Of a DNA stretch of 64,000 nt, positions 1 through 8,409 are shown in pieces; within the stretch, counting starts at the first letter, position 1; every line of letters starts with the position of its first letter. The notes beneath the pieces are model-generated. The model did no database searches and was not told where the DNA came from. It worked only from the letters and a program-made list of their open reading frames with translations. The stretch is from SpSt-583 sp034434015. Its GTDB lineage: Bacteria; Chloroflexota; Anaerolineae; Anaerolineales; UBA6663. The stretch lies in NCBI GenBank assembly GCA_034434015.1, contig DAOUAB010000229.1:29707-93706 (forward strand), read 5' to 3'. A program made the position numbers and the translations under genes.

Positions 1-765
1 GGAATGCTGGCGACCAACGCCGCCGGGCTGCACGCCGTGCGCTACGGCGTGATGAGCAACTGGGTAGACGTGGCCTGGCTGGTGGACGGCCAGGGAGTGG
101 TCCAGGTGTTACCCCATGACCAATTGGTCGCCGTTGCTGGCCGAGAGGGGACGACCGGTATTCTCGTCGAACTCACGCTGCGTCTGGCGCCCCTGCCCGA
201 GCAGCGCTCGATCACGCTGCAACCCTTTGAGACCACGGCTGCCCTGCTGGACCAGCGCGCCGCGTGGCTGGCGGACCCGTGCCTGACGGCGCTCGAGTAC
301 CTGAACCGGCATGCGGCTGCCGCCATCGGCTGGGCCGCGTACCCGCACTTGTTCGCCGAATTCGAGGGCGGAGGCGGCGAGCTGCAGGGGGATCGGGCGG
401 CTGCGCTGTGGCGCGCCCGTGACGGTCTCTATCCGCTGCTGGCGCGGCGTGGCTATCCCGTCATTGAGGACCCGCGCCTGGGGGAGACGGGCCTGCCCGA
501 ACTGCTGGACTGGCTGGATGGTGAGGGGATTCCGGTGTTCGGCCATCTGGGGCTGGGCCTCCTCCATCCCTGCTTCGCCCCAGGTGATACCCGCTTGGTC
601 GAGCTCTATCGCCGGGTCGCGGCCTGGGGCGGGCAGGTGAGTGGCGAGCACGGCATCGGCCTCAAGAAGAAAGCCTGGGTGGGGGAGGCCCTGCGCTGCG
701 AACTCGGTCCACTGAAACAGGGCTACGACCCGCACGGCGTGTTCAACCGGGGGAAGTTATGCTGA
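1..765 (+). CDS. FAD-linked oxidase, GlcD/D-lactate dehydrogenase type (5' truncated by window)
   Basis: The reading frame is open to the window edge, so the N-terminal part of the FAD-binding domain lies outside. What remains begins with an ATNAAG...RYG stretch typical of the end of the PCMH-type FAD domain and finishes with the FAD-oxidase C-terminal domain signature GEHGIG followed by a YDPHGVFNRGK ending, as in glycolate oxidase GlcD and D-lactate dehydrogenases. Such enzymes oxidise a 2-hydroxy acid and pass electrons to an iron-sulfur partner. The stop overlaps the start of the downstream ferredoxin-like gene, which supports translational coupling and a two-subunit enzyme. The substrate cannot be read from the sequence; glycolate or D-lactate are the usual ones. 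Confidence 0.85.
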   Translation, partial: GMLATNAAGLHAVRYGVMSNWVDVAWLVDGQGVVQVLPHDQLVAVAGREGTTGILVELTLRLAPLPEQRSITLQPFETTAALLDQRAAWLADPCLTALEYLNRHAAAAIGWAAYPHLFAEFEGGGGELQGDRAAALWRARDGLYPLLARRGYPVIEDPRLGETGLPELLDWLDGEGIPVFGHLGLGLLHPCFAPGDTRLVELYRRVAAWGGQVSGEHGIGLKKKAWVGEALRCELGPLKQGYDPHGVFNRGKLC

Positions 766-1112
766 CCGAATTGCTCGACAATCCCGACTGCATTGCCTGC
801 GGGCTGTGCCGCGAAGCCTGCCCAGTCTTTGAGGTCCTCCGCCAGGAGCAGATCAGCCCGAGGGGGCGCGCGATCCTGGCCGCGAACGAAATCGCTTCGG
901 TGCTTGTTTTCCAGTGCACTTTGTGCCGGGCCTGCCGGATTGTGTGCCCGGTGGGGCATGATCCCGACGGCGAGCGCATCCGCGCCCGGCAGGTGTCTCA
1001 GGGCGTCGAGACCGAGGCCAACCGGGCGATGATCGCCAACATCCGCCAGTATGGCAATCCCTTTGGACCGCTCAAGGCTGGGGATATTCCCAAGACGCTG
1101 ACGTGCTGCTGA
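759..1112 (+). CDS. 4Fe-4S dicluster protein, GlpC/GlcF-like iron-sulfur subunit (short)
   Basis: A 117-residue protein with two ferredoxin-type cysteine clusters: CIACGLCREACP near residues 11-22 and CTLCRACRIVCP near residues 51-62. These should bind two [4Fe-4S] clusters and accept electrons from the FAD subunit whose stop codon it overlaps (ATGCTGA). GlcF and GlpC proteins normally continue with two CCG cysteine-rich domains; this one stops soon after the ferredoxin domain with an LTCC end, so the CCG part is absent here and may be encoded elsewhere or lost. The function as electron-transfer partner is inferred from gene order and motifs. Confidence 0.82.
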   Translation: MLTELLDNPDCIACGLCREACPVFEVLRQEQISPRGRAILAANEIASVLVFQCTLCRACRIVCPVGHDPDGERIRARQVSQGVETEANRAMIANIRQYGNPFGPLKAGDIPKTLTCC

Positions 1113-1125
1113 GGAGATGGGTTCT

Positions 1126-2334
1126 ATGCGTTACTCTGTGCTCTTGTCCATTGTGATCGTCTCGCTCTGGAGCGAAGCCGCGACGCCCGCGGCCGGCGTG
1201 GTCAACCGCCAGGCAGTGATCTACTACAACGAAGCCTGTGACGAGTGCCTGCGGTACGTCGACGGGGAGTTGGTGGCGCTCCTGACGGAATTCGAGGTCC
1301 AGGTCACTCAAAAGGACTATATCAACCAGCCCGAGCACCGGGTCGAGCTGAACGACCTGAACGAGCGCCTAGGCGTGCCCCTGGAACTTCAAAGTCACCT
1401 GGCGACGTATATCGACGGCGGCCGGATCATCTTGATGGGTGAGCCGCCCGAGGCCGTGGTGCGGGCGCTGTTGGCCCATGAGGCCGAGTCCCCGGAACGC
1501 CTCCTCATTTACAGCGAGGAAGGCGGTGACGGAGGGTATCGGGCCTGGGCGTTTGCCGGCCCGGTCCAGACCTATCCTCCAGGCACCGCTGTGGGAACTT
1601 ACCTGAGTTGGTTCGAGGCCAACCGCACCACATTTACGGCGGCCAGCAGCCCGAGCGCCGATCATACCCTGCTGCTCTCGGCGGTGCTGCTCACCGGCCT
1701 GGTCGACGGGATCAACCCGTGCGCCATGGCGATCCTGCTGTTCTTCATCACATTCCTGTTTTCCATCCGGAAGAATACAGGCTCGATCGTGAAGATGGGG
1801 GCCGTCTACATCGGCGCCGTTTACGCGGTCTATTTCCTGGTGGGCCTGGGTCTGCTGCAGGCCTCCAACCTGGTGCAGGGCCACTGGCTGGGCCAGATGG
1901 GGGCGGCCCTGCTCATGCTTTTTGGCCTGGTGAACGTCCTGAATGGCCTGTTCCCGAAGTTTCCTCTGCGACTGGAATTACCGGAAATAGGCAAGGAGGG
2001 TCTGAAGAAGTGGATCTACCGCGCCACGTTGCCCGCGACGCTGGTCCTGGGCAGCCTGATGGGGCTGGAGAGCTTTCCTTGCTCGGGCGGCCCGTATGTC
2101 GCCATTCTGGGCTTGCTGGGCAGCCAGGCTGATTTCTGGCAAGGGGCAGTGTACCTGGCCCTCTACAACCTGATGTTCGTCGCGCCCCTGATTCTGATCT
2201 TGGCCTTATCGCTCAACCCGCTGGTGGCCAAGAAGATGCAGGTTTGGGAGCGCAGTTCGTCACGGATGGTGCGAACCGTGACAGGCGGGCTGATGGCGGC
2301 GCTCGGGCTCGGGCTGCTGATCTGGGTGCTCTGA
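1126..2334 (+). CDS. CcdA/DsbD-like transmembrane thiol-electron transporter with N-terminal thioredoxin-like domain
   Basis: About 402 residues. A signal or anchor segment is followed by an extracytoplasmic region containing CDEC in a thioredoxin-like setting (VIYYNEACDEC), then a multi-spanning membrane part with the hallmark DGINPCAMA motif and a later SFPCSGGPY motif, the pair of membrane cysteines used by CcdA/DsbD to move electrons from cytoplasmic thioredoxin to the outside. Start chosen at 1126 because GAGGAG at 1111-1116 sits 9 bases upstream of it but directly abuts the alternative ATG at 1117. The DsbA-like gene follows 19 bases later, so both probably act in extracytoplasmic disulfide or c-type cytochrome maturation. 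A second CcdA homologue lies at 37751-38572. Confidence 0.85.
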   Translation: MRYSVLLSIVIVSLWSEAATPAAGVVNRQAVIYYNEACDECLRYVDGELVALLTEFEVQVTQKDYINQPEHRVELNDLNERLGVPLELQSHLATYIDGGRIILMGEPPEAVVRALLAHEAESPERLLIYSEEGGDGGYRAWAFAGPVQTYPPGTAVGTYLSWFEANRTTFTAASSPSADHTLLLSAVLLTGLVDGINPCAMAILLFFITFLFSIRKNTGSIVKMGAVYIGAVYAVYFLVGLGLLQASNLVQGHWLGQMGAALLMLFGLVNVLNGLFPKFPLRLELPEIGKEGLKKWIYRATLPATLVLGSLMGLESFPCSGGPYVAILGLLGSQADFWQGAVYLALYNLMFVAPLILILALSLNPLVAKKMQVWERSSSRMVRTVTGGLMAALGLGLLIWVL

Positions 2335-2353
2335 TCAATACGGAGGCGGCTTC

Positions 2354-3058
2354 GTGTCATCCAAAGCAAAGCAAGTATCACTTTCGAAGTCCATCACGCA
2401 GCGAGAACGGCGGCAGCGCGAGCAGCGGCGCCGGTCGCTGACGAGGGCATTGTGGGCGCTGCTGGCCCTGGCCGTCGTCGGCGGTCTGGCGTTCACCCTG
2501 CTGCCCAGGCTTCTGCCGGCGCCGCCGCCGGCGGCCACCAGCCAGGACAAGAGCCTAGGCGCGGCGGAGGCCGCGGTAACCCTGGTCGAGTATGGCGACT
2601 TCCAATGTCCGGCCTGCCGGCAGTTTGCCATGACCACGGCGCGCACGTTGAAGCAAGAGTTTGTCAGCACGGGCAAGGTGCGTTTCGTCTACCGCCATTT
2701 TGCTTTTCTGGGGCCCGAGTCGCAGTGGGCGGCGGAAGCCTCCGAGTGCGCCAACGAGCAGGGACGTTTTTGGGAGTATTTCGACGCGCTGATTGCGAAC
2801 TGGGCTGGAGAGAACGCTGGCGCCTTTAGCCGGGAGAACCTCAAGCGCTTTGCCACCGAGCTGGGGTTGGAGGCCGGCCCATTCAACGAGTGCCTGGACT
2901 CCGGCCGGTATACTGAGAAGGTGCAGCAAGAGACGCGGCAGGGCCAGCAGGCCGACGTGCGCGGGACCCCCTCCCTGTTCCTGAACGATCAACTGATCGC
3001 GGGCGGGTCCAACTATGAGATTCTGAAACGCGCTATCGTCGCGGCCCTCGAACGCTAA
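2354..3058 (+). CDS. DsbA-like thioredoxin-fold oxidoreductase, membrane anchored
   Basis: 234 residues. A basic N-terminus (many R and Q) precedes one transmembrane helix near residues 33-55, then a DSBA/thioredoxin domain with EYGDFQCPACRQF carrying the CPAC active site near residues 81-84 and the cis-Pro segment VRGTPSLFLND near the end. The protein should oxidise or isomerise thiols on the outer face of the membrane. Translation starts at GTG 2354 behind GGAGG (2342-2346). It directly follows the CcdA-like gene and probably exchanges electrons with it. Thioredoxin-like genes also accompany the FTR1 iron systems of Campylobacter, and such an operon lies convergently next door. Confidence 0.88.
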   Translation: MSSKAKQVSLSKSITQRERRQREQRRRSLTRALWALLALAVVGGLAFTLLPRLLPAPPPAATSQDKSLGAAEAAVTLVEYGDFQCPACRQFAMTTARTLKQEFVSTGKVRFVYRHFAFLGPESQWAAEASECANEQGRFWEYFDALIANWAGENAGAFSRENLKRFATELGLEAGPFNECLDSGRYTEKVQQETRQGQQADVRGTPSLFLNDQLIAGGSNYEILKRAIVAALER

Positions 3059-3116
3059 TCTGACGTGCGGCCCAGGGTGTGGATCGGCCCTGGCAGTCAG
3101 CCCTGCCTGTCAACCT

Positions 3117-3875
3117 TCAGCCCTTGCTGTTGCCTTCCACGCCGGGCCTGTTGCCCGATGCGCCGAGAGGCACAGGCTGCATCAGTTGCGCCGTCTTGGG
3201 CCGGTCGTGCCCATTCGATTCGGCGCGCACGACCCGCCCATGTTCGAGCGTGATCAGCCGATCCGCCAGGCGACCCACGCGGGCGTCGTGGGTGACGATG
3301 ACCAGCGTATGCCCCTGCGCATGCAAGCGGCGAAAAATGTCCAAGACGATCTCCTCGTTAGCCGCGTCGAGATTGCCGGTCGGCTCATCGGCCAGGATAA
3401 TCTTGGGCTGGTTGATGAGCGCACGGGCAATGCACACGCGCTGCTGCTCCCCACCGGAAAGTTGCGCGGGCAAATGATGCAGACGCTGGCCCAGCCCCAC
3501 CGCCTCGAGCGCGGCGCGCGCCTCGGCCTCGTCGGCCAGGCTATGAAAGTATTGTGCCAGCATCACGTTCTCCAGCGCCGTGAGGTACGGGATCAGGTAG
3601 AACTGCTGGAAAACTAACCCGATCATCTCGCGCCGGAAGTGGGTGAGCGCCTTGGACAGCAGCGTCGTGACCTCTACCCCGTCCACGCGCAACTGCCCGG
3701 CAGTCGGCCGGTCGAGGCCGCCCAGGATGTTCAACAGGGTCGTCTTGCCCGAACCGGATGGCCCCATCACGCTGACCCACTCGCCGCGGGCCACTTCCAG
3801 GTCCACCCCATCCAGGGCCTTCACCTCGCCGTAGACCCGCGCAAGTTTGATTGCCTGCACAACGCTATCAGTCAT
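3117..3875 (-). CDS. ABC transporter ATP-binding protein, LolD/MacB type
   Basis: 252 residues with Walker A GPSGSGKTT, signature LSGGEQQR, Walker B ILADEPTG and the H-loop VTHD, in the arrangement of the LolD/MacB/FtsE subfamily that works with MacB-like permeases. The start codon overlaps the stop of the upstream permease (TAATG), so it is the last gene of the Fur-FTR1 operon. In the Campylobacter P19 cluster an equivalent ATPase follows two such permeases. The predicted role is to energise an extracytoplasmic step linked to iron uptake; the mechanism is not established from sequence. The C-terminal tail beyond the ATPase core is about 30 residues long and not recognised. Confidence 0.9.
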   Translation of the reverse strand: MTDSVVQAIKLARVYGEVKALDGVDLEVARGEWVSVMGPSGSGKTTLLNILGGLDRPTAGQLRVDGVEVTTLLSKALTHFRREMIGLVFQQFYLIPYLTALENVMLAQYFHSLADEAEARAALEAVGLGQRLHHLPAQLSGGEQQRVCIARALINQPKIILADEPTGNLDAANEEIVLDIFRRLHAQGHTLVIVTHDARVGRLADRLITLEHGRVVRAESNGHDRPKTAQLMQPVPLGASGNRPGVEGNSKG

Positions 3876-5032
3876 TATTCGCCTCGCAATGTCCTGACGG
3901 GATCAATCTGCAATGCGCGCTTCACCGGGAGAAGCCCGGCCACCAGCGTGACGATCAGCCCCACGAGCAGCGTGCCCGGAAATGCCCAGGCCGTGGGCAT
4001 GATGATCGCCTCGAAGACCTGTTGCCCGATGAGGAGGGCCAGACCCACGCCGGCCAGATATCCCACGGCTCCTCCGATCGCGCCGACGCACAACGCTTCA
4101 GCCAGGAACAAGCCGGCCACCCGCCGGTCGGCGGCGCCCAGCGCCTTCATCAAGCCAATCTCCGTTCGCCGTTCGATCACCAGCGTGTTGAGCGTCCCGG
4201 CCACGGTCAGCGCGCCGGCGATCAGCACCAACGCCGCTACCAGACCGATGAGCAGGCGCACCTTATCCAGCACCGTCGCCTCGGCCTGGGCGAACTGCGC
4301 CAGGGTCCGCACTTCCGCGTCGGGCAGGAGGGTCTGGATTTCCTGTGCCACGGCCTCCAGCGGCCGGCCGGAGGTCAGTGCGCTGACCATGACCAGCCCA
4401 ACCTGTCCAGACTGATCGGTGAGCGATTGGACCATGGGAAGATCGGCGACGAATTGATCGTCCTCCGCGCCGCCCGTTTCGAGCAGACCCACGAGGCGCA
4501 TCGTTCGCGCTTCACGTCCATAGCCGACCGTGATCACTCCGCCCGGCTCGAGACCCATCGCGGCCGCGGCTCGCCCGCCGATGAGAACCTCATCCTTTAC
4601 TTCAGGCCACCGCCCCTGCACCTGCCACCACGCGTTGAGCGCGCGAGCGGCCATCAGGTCAACACCCGCAAGGACGGCCGGACGCCCCTCGACCTCCACC
4701 ACCGCGTGCAGGTATGGAACCAGGCCGACCACGCCTTCGACTCGTTTGACCGATTCGAGATCCGATTCGCGGATCGTCGCCGGGGCTGAAACCGCCCCAA
4801 AGTCCAGCTCACCGCTGCCGACGCGCAACGACGGCCCGCGTGGGCGAATGACGAGATTCGCTCCGTAGGCGCGCAGCTCGCGCCCGACCTGCCCGCCGAT
4901 GTCGCCGGACAGGTTCAGCAGCCCTGAGACGAGCGCACTGCCCAGCGCCATCGCCAGCGCCGCGATGCTCAGGCGCGCGCGTTGATGCCGAAGCGAGCCG
5001 GAAAGAATTCGCCATGCAAAGTGCATACTCAT
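3875..5032 (-). CDS. MacB/FtsX-like ABC permease, second copy
   Basis: 385 residues beginning MSMHFAWRI. Layout is typical of MacB-like permeases: one N-terminal transmembrane helix, a large extracytoplasmic domain (about residues 45-240) and three C-terminal helices with an FtsX domain containing a TEIGLMKALGA segment. The start was placed at 5032 because its ATG overlaps the stop of the upstream permease (ATGA) and because upstream residues in the same frame look like antisense translation. It is paralogous to the neighbouring 5029-6363 protein, and the two probably form a heterodimer served by the adjacent ATPase. Matches the paired permeases of the P19/FTR1 iron systems. Confidence 0.87.
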   Translation of the reverse strand: MSMHFAWRILSGSLRHQRARLSIAALAMALGSALVSGLLNLSGDIGGQVGRELRAYGANLVIRPRGPSLRVGSGELDFGAVSAPATIRESDLESVKRVEGVVGLVPYLHAVVEVEGRPAVLAGVDLMAARALNAWWQVQGRWPEVKDEVLIGGRAAAAMGLEPGGVITVGYGREARTMRLVGLLETGGAEDDQFVADLPMVQSLTDQSGQVGLVMVSALTSGRPLEAVAQEIQTLLPDAEVRTLAQFAQAEATVLDKVRLLIGLVAALVLIAGALTVAGTLNTLVIERRTEIGLMKALGAADRRVAGLFLAEALCVGAIGGAVGYLAGVGLALLIGQQVFEAIIMPTAWAFPGTLLVGLIVTLVAGLLPVKRALQIDPVRTLRGE

Positions 5033-6363
5033 TTCCCTCGCAACAACAACACCGGATCGAAGCGCACGGCTTGGCGCACCGGCAGAGCGCTGCCCAATAA
5101 GGCCACGGCCAGCGCCAGGAGCAGCGTGATCGGCAGGACGACGGGCGCGCTTTGCGCGTCCCCGCCGACCGAAAACACCGTGCGGACCAGCCCCTGCGCC
5201 AGCCCCAGGCCGAGCAGGTAGCCCGCCGCGCCGCCGGCCAACCCGATCAGCGCCGCTTCGCTGAGGAAGATGAGGGCGATGTGGCCGTCGTCCGCGCCGA
5301 GGGCTTTCATCAGCCCGATCTCGGCCCGGCGCTCCATCACCGAAGCCGTCATCACCGTCATCACCGCCAGCGCCGAGCCGCTCAGCGCCGCGATCGCGAG
5401 CAGCGTCATCAGCAGGCCGATCTTGCCGAGGAAATCTACCTCGGCCTGGCTGATCTGGCGGATCGGGCGCACATCGGCGTCTGGCAGAACTTCCTTGATT
5501 TGTGTGAGCACCGCGCCCATGATCGGCGAGCAGTACCACGTCGCGTACTGTTCGGGCGTCATCTCGGCGGGATCGAGGCCGCGCAGGTCAGGGCGCAGAT
5601 TTGCGTCCGGCTCGACCAGCGCGCTGATCTGCACGCGATCCGCGCCCTGCGAGAGGTTCAGGAGCGCCTGCGCCGCCGGGAGGGCGACGAAGACCTGATC
5701 TTCCTCGTAGCCACCGGTGCTGACGAGGCCGATGATCCGGAAGCGGGCGGCCCGGTCCTCGACCGTGAGCGCGATCTGGTCTCCGACCTGCCAGCCCATC
5801 CGCCGGGCCAGCCCCGCCCCAACCATCGCCGATCCCTGATCGTCGTCCTGCAACCAATCGCCCTGCACCTGCCACCACGGCGCGATGGTCTTGACGCCCG
5901 TGCGGAAGGTGGCCTCGTCAGACGCGCCCTCTGTCTTGGCAAAGCCAGTGCGGATGGCGGCGCCTTTGGGCAGAGTGAGGGGCTTGTCGAACCACGTCCC
6001 GGTGACGGCCACGGTCTGACCGTTCACCTGGGCGAGGGCAGTGAGGTACGGCGCAAAGCCCACGATGTTGTGCCGCCAGAAGATGGTCTTCAACTTCACC
6101 AATTCGTTTTCGTCCAGCAGCACTCGCTCGCCCGACACCCGCAGCGGCACCCCACCGATCTCTAGTCTCAGATCGCCATTGGCGGGCGAGGCGAGGATGT
6201 TCGCCCCGTACGCGCGCAGTTCGCGGCCCATCTGGCCGGTGATGTCGAGCGAGATGCCCAGCAGCGCAGCGGCCAGCGAGGCGCCGGTGGTCACGGCCAG
6301 CATGGCGACAAGCAGGCGGCGGGTTCGGCGGCGCAGTGTGTCTTTGAGAAGGCGCAGCAGCAT
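5029..6363 (-). CDS. MacB/FtsX-like ABC permease, first copy
   Basis: 444 residues from MLLRLLKDTLRRR. An N-terminal helix with RELRAYGANI directly after it, a large outer domain, then three C-terminal helices with the RRAEIGLMKALGADD segment. The start at 6363 has a GAGGTG Shine-Dalgarno that overlaps the stop of the FTR1 gene, giving a compact operon. Its paralogue follows with a 4-base overlap; the two share RELRAYGAN and EIGLMKALGA blocks but differ in length, as expected for a heteromeric permease pair. Function in iron import is inferred from context with Fur and FTR1; members of this fold elsewhere export lipoproteins or macrolides. Confidence 0.87.
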   Translation of the reverse strand: MLLRLLKDTLRRRTRRLLVAMLAVTTGASLAAALLGISLDITGQMGRELRAYGANILASPANGDLRLEIGGVPLRVSGERVLLDENELVKLKTIFWRHNIVGFAPYLTALAQVNGQTVAVTGTWFDKPLTLPKGAAIRTGFAKTEGASDEATFRTGVKTIAPWWQVQGDWLQDDDQGSAMVGAGLARRMGWQVGDQIALTVEDRAARFRIIGLVSTGGYEEDQVFVALPAAQALLNLSQGADRVQISALVEPDANLRPDLRGLDPAEMTPEQYATWYCSPIMGAVLTQIKEVLPDADVRPIRQISQAEVDFLGKIGLLMTLLAIAALSGSALAVMTVMTASVMERRAEIGLMKALGADDGHIALIFLSEAALIGLAGGAAGYLLGLGLAQGLVRTVFSVGGDAQSAPVVLPITLLLALAVALLGSALPVRQAVRFDPVLLLRGK

Positions 6364-6370
6364 AGGACGC

Positions 6371-7660
6371 TCACCTCGCCGCGAAGACGGTCTGCGCGCC
6401 CTCGAGGTCGGCGGCGGCAATCAGCACCTCGCCCCCGGCCAGAGAAGCCGTCAGTGGGACCGGGTTGCACCCACCCGGCATGCCCACAGTTTCCATATTG
6501 ATCGGGGCATTGCAGTTGTCGCAGATCAGCGTCCCACCCTCCTGATGGTAACCGCGCGGGGGGCAGATGCCGCAGGCGTTGAGCGCCACCGCGATGTCGT
6601 CCTCGTCGCGCTTGATGACCATGAAGGTCACATCCACCTCGGTGCCTTGATAGAAATACAGGTTGAGCTGGCCGGGGATGAGGGCCTCCACGGGGATATG
6701 CACCATCCCGTCATCGCGTACCGCTACGGCCTGAGGATCGGGCCGGTAGGCGGCCCGGCCCATCGCATAGGCGGCCGTGCCCAGCGGCAGCACCGTCGCC
6801 AGCGTCACGCTCACGAGCGCCGCCTGCCAGTTCCGCGAGCGATAGAGCGTGGCCAGGCGCTTGCGCCGCTCCGGTCCAGTTTCATCCGGGAGCGCGGCCA
6901 GCGCCGCCGGGCGCAGGCGCATCTCGGGCAGCATGGTGAGCACGGGCAAGGCCACCAATGCGATGAGGATCAGCGTGGAGGTGCTGTCTTTGACGATGAA
7001 GCCGATCACGGCCAGGAGCGCGGGCGTGCTCGGCAGCAGCCCGACCTCGAAGAATTCGTGCAGGCTTCCGGCGGCCAGCCGCACGACGAGCACCATCAGC
7101 ACAAAACCGGTAACGGCGAAGAAGCGGCGCAGGTTGATCCGCAGGCTGCCCTTCACGAACATGACGCCAAACAACCCGGCCAGCCCCAACCCGGTCAGCC
7201 CGCCGATCAGGCCCACCAGGTCAGGCGTCTCTGCCAGCGAGAGCGCGGCCAGAAAGAGGATCATCTCCACGCCCTCGCGGAAGACCATGAAGAAGACAAA
7301 GGCCAGCAGGCCCCAGCCTTGCCGTCTGGTCTGGCCGGTTGGCGCCGTGAGCGAGTCCAGCCGCCCCTCGATGTGCTGTTTGAGTCCCCGCGCAGCGCGC
7401 CACATCCACACGACCAGGCTGAACACGAGCACGGCGGCGACGGCCAGCAACGTGCCTTCCAGGACTTCGTTCTCCGGGTCAAACCCGGCCAGGTTGAAAC
7501 CGGCCGCGCCCAGGAGGCTGGCGGCGGCCGCCAGGCCCAGCCCGGCATACACCCAGCGGCGCAACCCGGTCCGCCCGGTACGGCTGAGGTAAGTGAGGAT
7601 GAGGCCGACCACGAGGGCGGCCTCCATTCCCTCGCGCAAGGTGATGACAAAGGCTTCCAT
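6371..7660 (-). CDS. FTR1-family iron permease fused to a DUF2318 domain
   Basis: 429 residues. The N-terminal half is an FTR1/EfeU-type permease with two REGxE iron-translocation motifs, REGME at residues 9-13 and REGVE at residues 128-132, within about seven membrane helices. After a linker comes an outer domain of DUF2318 type with CGIC and CDNC pairs (near residues 327-350), which in Campylobacter is a separate membrane protein beside P19. Fusion makes a single polypeptide of what is two genes there. It lies between fur and two MacB-like permeases with 7-9 base gaps. Likely role: high-affinity ferrous/ferric iron uptake repressed by Fur. Both REGxE motifs keep the essential Arg and Glu residues. 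Confidence 0.92.
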   Translation of the reverse strand: MEAFVITLREGMEAALVVGLILTYLSRTGRTGLRRWVYAGLGLAAAASLLGAAGFNLAGFDPENEVLEGTLLAVAAVLVFSLVVWMWRAARGLKQHIEGRLDSLTAPTGQTRRQGWGLLAFVFFMVFREGVEMILFLAALSLAETPDLVGLIGGLTGLGLAGLFGVMFVKGSLRINLRRFFAVTGFVLMVLVVRLAAGSLHEFFEVGLLPSTPALLAVIGFIVKDSTSTLILIALVALPVLTMLPEMRLRPAALAALPDETGPERRKRLATLYRSRNWQAALVSVTLATVLPLGTAAYAMGRAAYRPDPQAVAVRDDGMVHIPVEALIPGQLNLYFYQGTEVDVTFMVIKRDEDDIAVALNACGICPPRGYHQEGGTLICDNCNAPINMETVGMPGGCNPVPLTASLAGGEVLIAAADLEGAQTVFAAR

Positions 7661-7669
7661 CAGGATCCC

Positions 7670-8119
7670 CTATTCCTTTGCGGCTTGACGTTTCGCCGCG
7701 CAGGTCTGACAGTATCCTTCCAGGCAGATACAGGCGTGTGAGACTTCTAACCCCAATTCCTGCTGCAATTCAGCGCGCATCTGTTTCACGCGCGGGCTTT
7801 GGAATTCAACGACCTTGCGGCAGCCCAGGCAGGTGAAGTGATAGTGTTCGGGCGCGCCCACGGGTTCGTAGTGCTCGCGGGCATGATCTCGGGCCAGATA
7901 ACGCTGCTCGATCAAGCCCATGTCTTTGAGGACCGTGAGGGTGCGATAGACCGTAGCCAGGCTGATGCTGGGGTCGTTCTGCCGCGCCCGCTGATAGATG
8001 GCCTCGGCGTCCAGGTGCTCGCCGCTGGTTTCGACCACCTCCAGCACGATCTGGCGCTGGGGCGTGATGCGGTGACCGGTGGCGCGTAGGGTGGCAAGCG
8101 TTTCGGCGTGAGTGGTCAT
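7670..8119 (-). CDS. fur: Fur-family metal-dependent transcriptional regulator
   Basis: 149 residues from MTTHAETL. The winged-helix DNA-binding half contains HRITPQRQIVLEVV and SISLATVYRTLTVLKDMGLI; the dimerisation half carries the HYHFTCLGC metal region (C97, C100) and a second pair C137/C140 near the end, i.e. the two CxxC structural-zinc pairs of Fur/PerR/Zur proteins. I chose ATG 8119; an upstream in-frame start would add an unusual Gln-rich leader. It heads the FTR1-permease-ATPase operon, so control of iron uptake including its own expression is the natural reading. Fur, Zur and PerR cannot be separated with confidence by eye; context favours iron. Confidence 0.88.
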   Translation of the reverse strand: MTTHAETLATLRATGHRITPQRQIVLEVVETSGEHLDAEAIYQRARQNDPSISLATVYRTLTVLKDMGLIEQRYLARDHAREHYEPVGAPEHYHFTCLGCRKVVEFQSPRVKQMRAELQQELGLEVSHACICLEGYCQTCAAKRQAAKE

Positions 8120-8146
8120 GGGAGACCGTCCGTTGGGTTGTTGCTG

Positions 8147-8175
8147 TTGCAAGTCATTCTCATTAGCGATGATAG
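8147..8175 (-). promoter_or_regulatory. candidate Fur-type operator upstream of fur
   Basis: Read on the minus strand this AT-richer segment contains TAATGAGAATGACTTG, which resembles repeated NATNAT hexamers of a Fur box, 30-55 bases before the fur start. It stands out against the GC-rich surroundings. The match to the 19-bp consensus is only partial, so this is a suggestion resting mainly on position. Confidence 0.3.
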
Positions 8176-8409
8176 GCAGAGGCACCCTGCTCATCATGTG
8201 GATAATGTCACCCTGAAAACAGAATAAGTGTCACCGGCTAGAGCGGACAAGGCCGACCAAGATACTCATATTAGTGGATGGAATGATGGTTGGTGCTTGA
8301 GTGGTGTCAAGGGTCCGGTATACGCCAATCTCAAATCAGTCTCACAGCTTCTACACAATCTCCCGCTAGACTGCCGCCAGAAACTCGAGAACAGCCCTGG
8401 AGGTAGATC

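Noticed and set aside
3072..3093. CCAGGG/CCCTGG hairpin between the DsbA-like gene and the ATPase gene
   Set aside because: Only a 6-bp stem with a 10-base loop and no T-run; too weak to call a terminator.
3639..4789. Long plus-strand frames opposite the ABC permease and ATPase genes
   Set aside because: Antisense of clear permease and ATPase genes, with Arg/His/Pro-rich composition typical of shadow frames.
5032..5539. Upstream extension of the second MacB-like permease frame
   Set aside because: The extension is the out-of-frame translation of the first permease; the real start at 5032 overlaps the upstream stop.
6041..7741. 566-codon plus-strand frame opposite the FTR1 gene
   Set aside because: Long only because of high GC; the antisense strand encodes an unambiguous FTR1-DUF2318 protein.
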